The notes beneath the pieces are model-generated. The model searched no databases, was not told the origin of the DNA, and was given only the letters and a program-made list of their open reading frames with translations. The position numbers and the translations under genes are program-made. Below are positions 63,998-64,000 of a stretch of 64,000 nt of DNA, piece by piece; within the stretch, counting starts at the first letter, position 1, and each line of letters starts with the position of its first letter. Source of the DNA: Solirubrobacter ginsenosidimutans (lineage in GTDB: Bacteria; Actinomycetota; Thermoleophilia; Solirubrobacterales; Solirubrobacteraceae); assembly GCF_027587205.1 (NCBI RefSeq), contig NZ_JAPDOD010000019.1:62001-126000 (forward strand), read 5' to 3'.

Positions 63998-64000
63998 CCG

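Overview
This is a 64-kb stretch of very G+C-rich chromosome (third codon positions almost all G or C). Genes are tightly packed on both strands and most neighbours within an operon overlap by 1-4 bases (ATGA, GTGA, TTGA, TGATG). The gene content points to an aerobic, non-motile-looking high-GC actinobacterium: ECF sigma with zinc anti-sigma, PNPOx-type flavoenzymes, a GpgS-type glucosyltransferase, DyP peroxidase, and Pro/Ala- or Ser/Asp-rich surface proteins. The protein style resembles Solirubrobacterales (Thermoleophilia). That assignment is inference from gene style; there is no rRNA in the window.

Layout. 1-3483 (minus): two alpha/beta hydrolases, a J-domain protein and the start of a CHASE-like membrane sensor cut by the window edge. 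3504-6356 (plus): GNAT acetyltransferase and an orphan CoxL-type molybdoenzyme subunit, followed by a 490-bp imperfect palindrome. 6852-11393: cysteine desulfurase-like enzyme, LysR regulator, short adenylate kinase, homocysteine methyltransferase. 11435-20341: beta-propeller protein, ECF sigma/anti-sigma pair, GAF-PAS-PAS-GGDEF-EAL protein, PNPOx protein, DDAH-like hydrolase, CAP protein, Pro-rich membrane protein. 20426-21781: secreted glycerophosphodiesterase.

21884-29084 (minus) is one fully overlapping purine-catabolism operon: xanthine dehydrogenase FAD, Fe-S and Mo subunits, an (8-oxo)guanine deaminase, an adenine deaminase fused to OHCU decarboxylase, and HIU hydrolase. Together these carry adenine and guanine to urate and HIU to allantoin; the urate oxidase step is absent here. 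Divergent from it (29124-34673) is a single-chain acetyl-CoA-carboxylase-like protein of about 1850 residues with eukaryotic-style domain order. 34663-40072 (minus) is a six-gene overlapping operon for a modified sugar product: NodB-like deacetylase, acyl-CoA dehydrogenase-like protein, NodS-like methyltransferase, FAD reductase, a double GT2/GpgS glycosyltransferase, and a P-loop protein that seems to start at CTG. A tRNA-His follows, then a degraded 0.9-kb stretch.

41075-48427: two response regulators, a MoxR-DUF58-VWA operon, a Ser/Asp-rich surface protein, and a three-gene operon of unknown function. 48738-49699: PP2C phosphatase plus a 45-residue protein. 49819-55179 (minus): catabolic operon (cupin, CoA transferase, two hotdog dehydratases, AtuA, SDR) opposite an IclR regulator.

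56118-63997 is the most unusual part. Four upstream regions (small membrane protein, nickel transporter, DyP-SDR, orphan protein) carry paired copies of the 8-mer TCACACCG. Three pairs are tandem with exactly 24 bp start-to-start and one is an inverted repeat. Three leaders in the same cluster (DyP, orphan 234-residue protein, DUF4331 protein) also share a hairpin just upstream of the ribosome-binding site. This looks like a compact undescribed regulon around a DyP peroxidase, SDR, orphan protein, DUF4331 protein and FAD monooxygenase. No CRISPR array, rRNA, intact transposase or integrase was seen.
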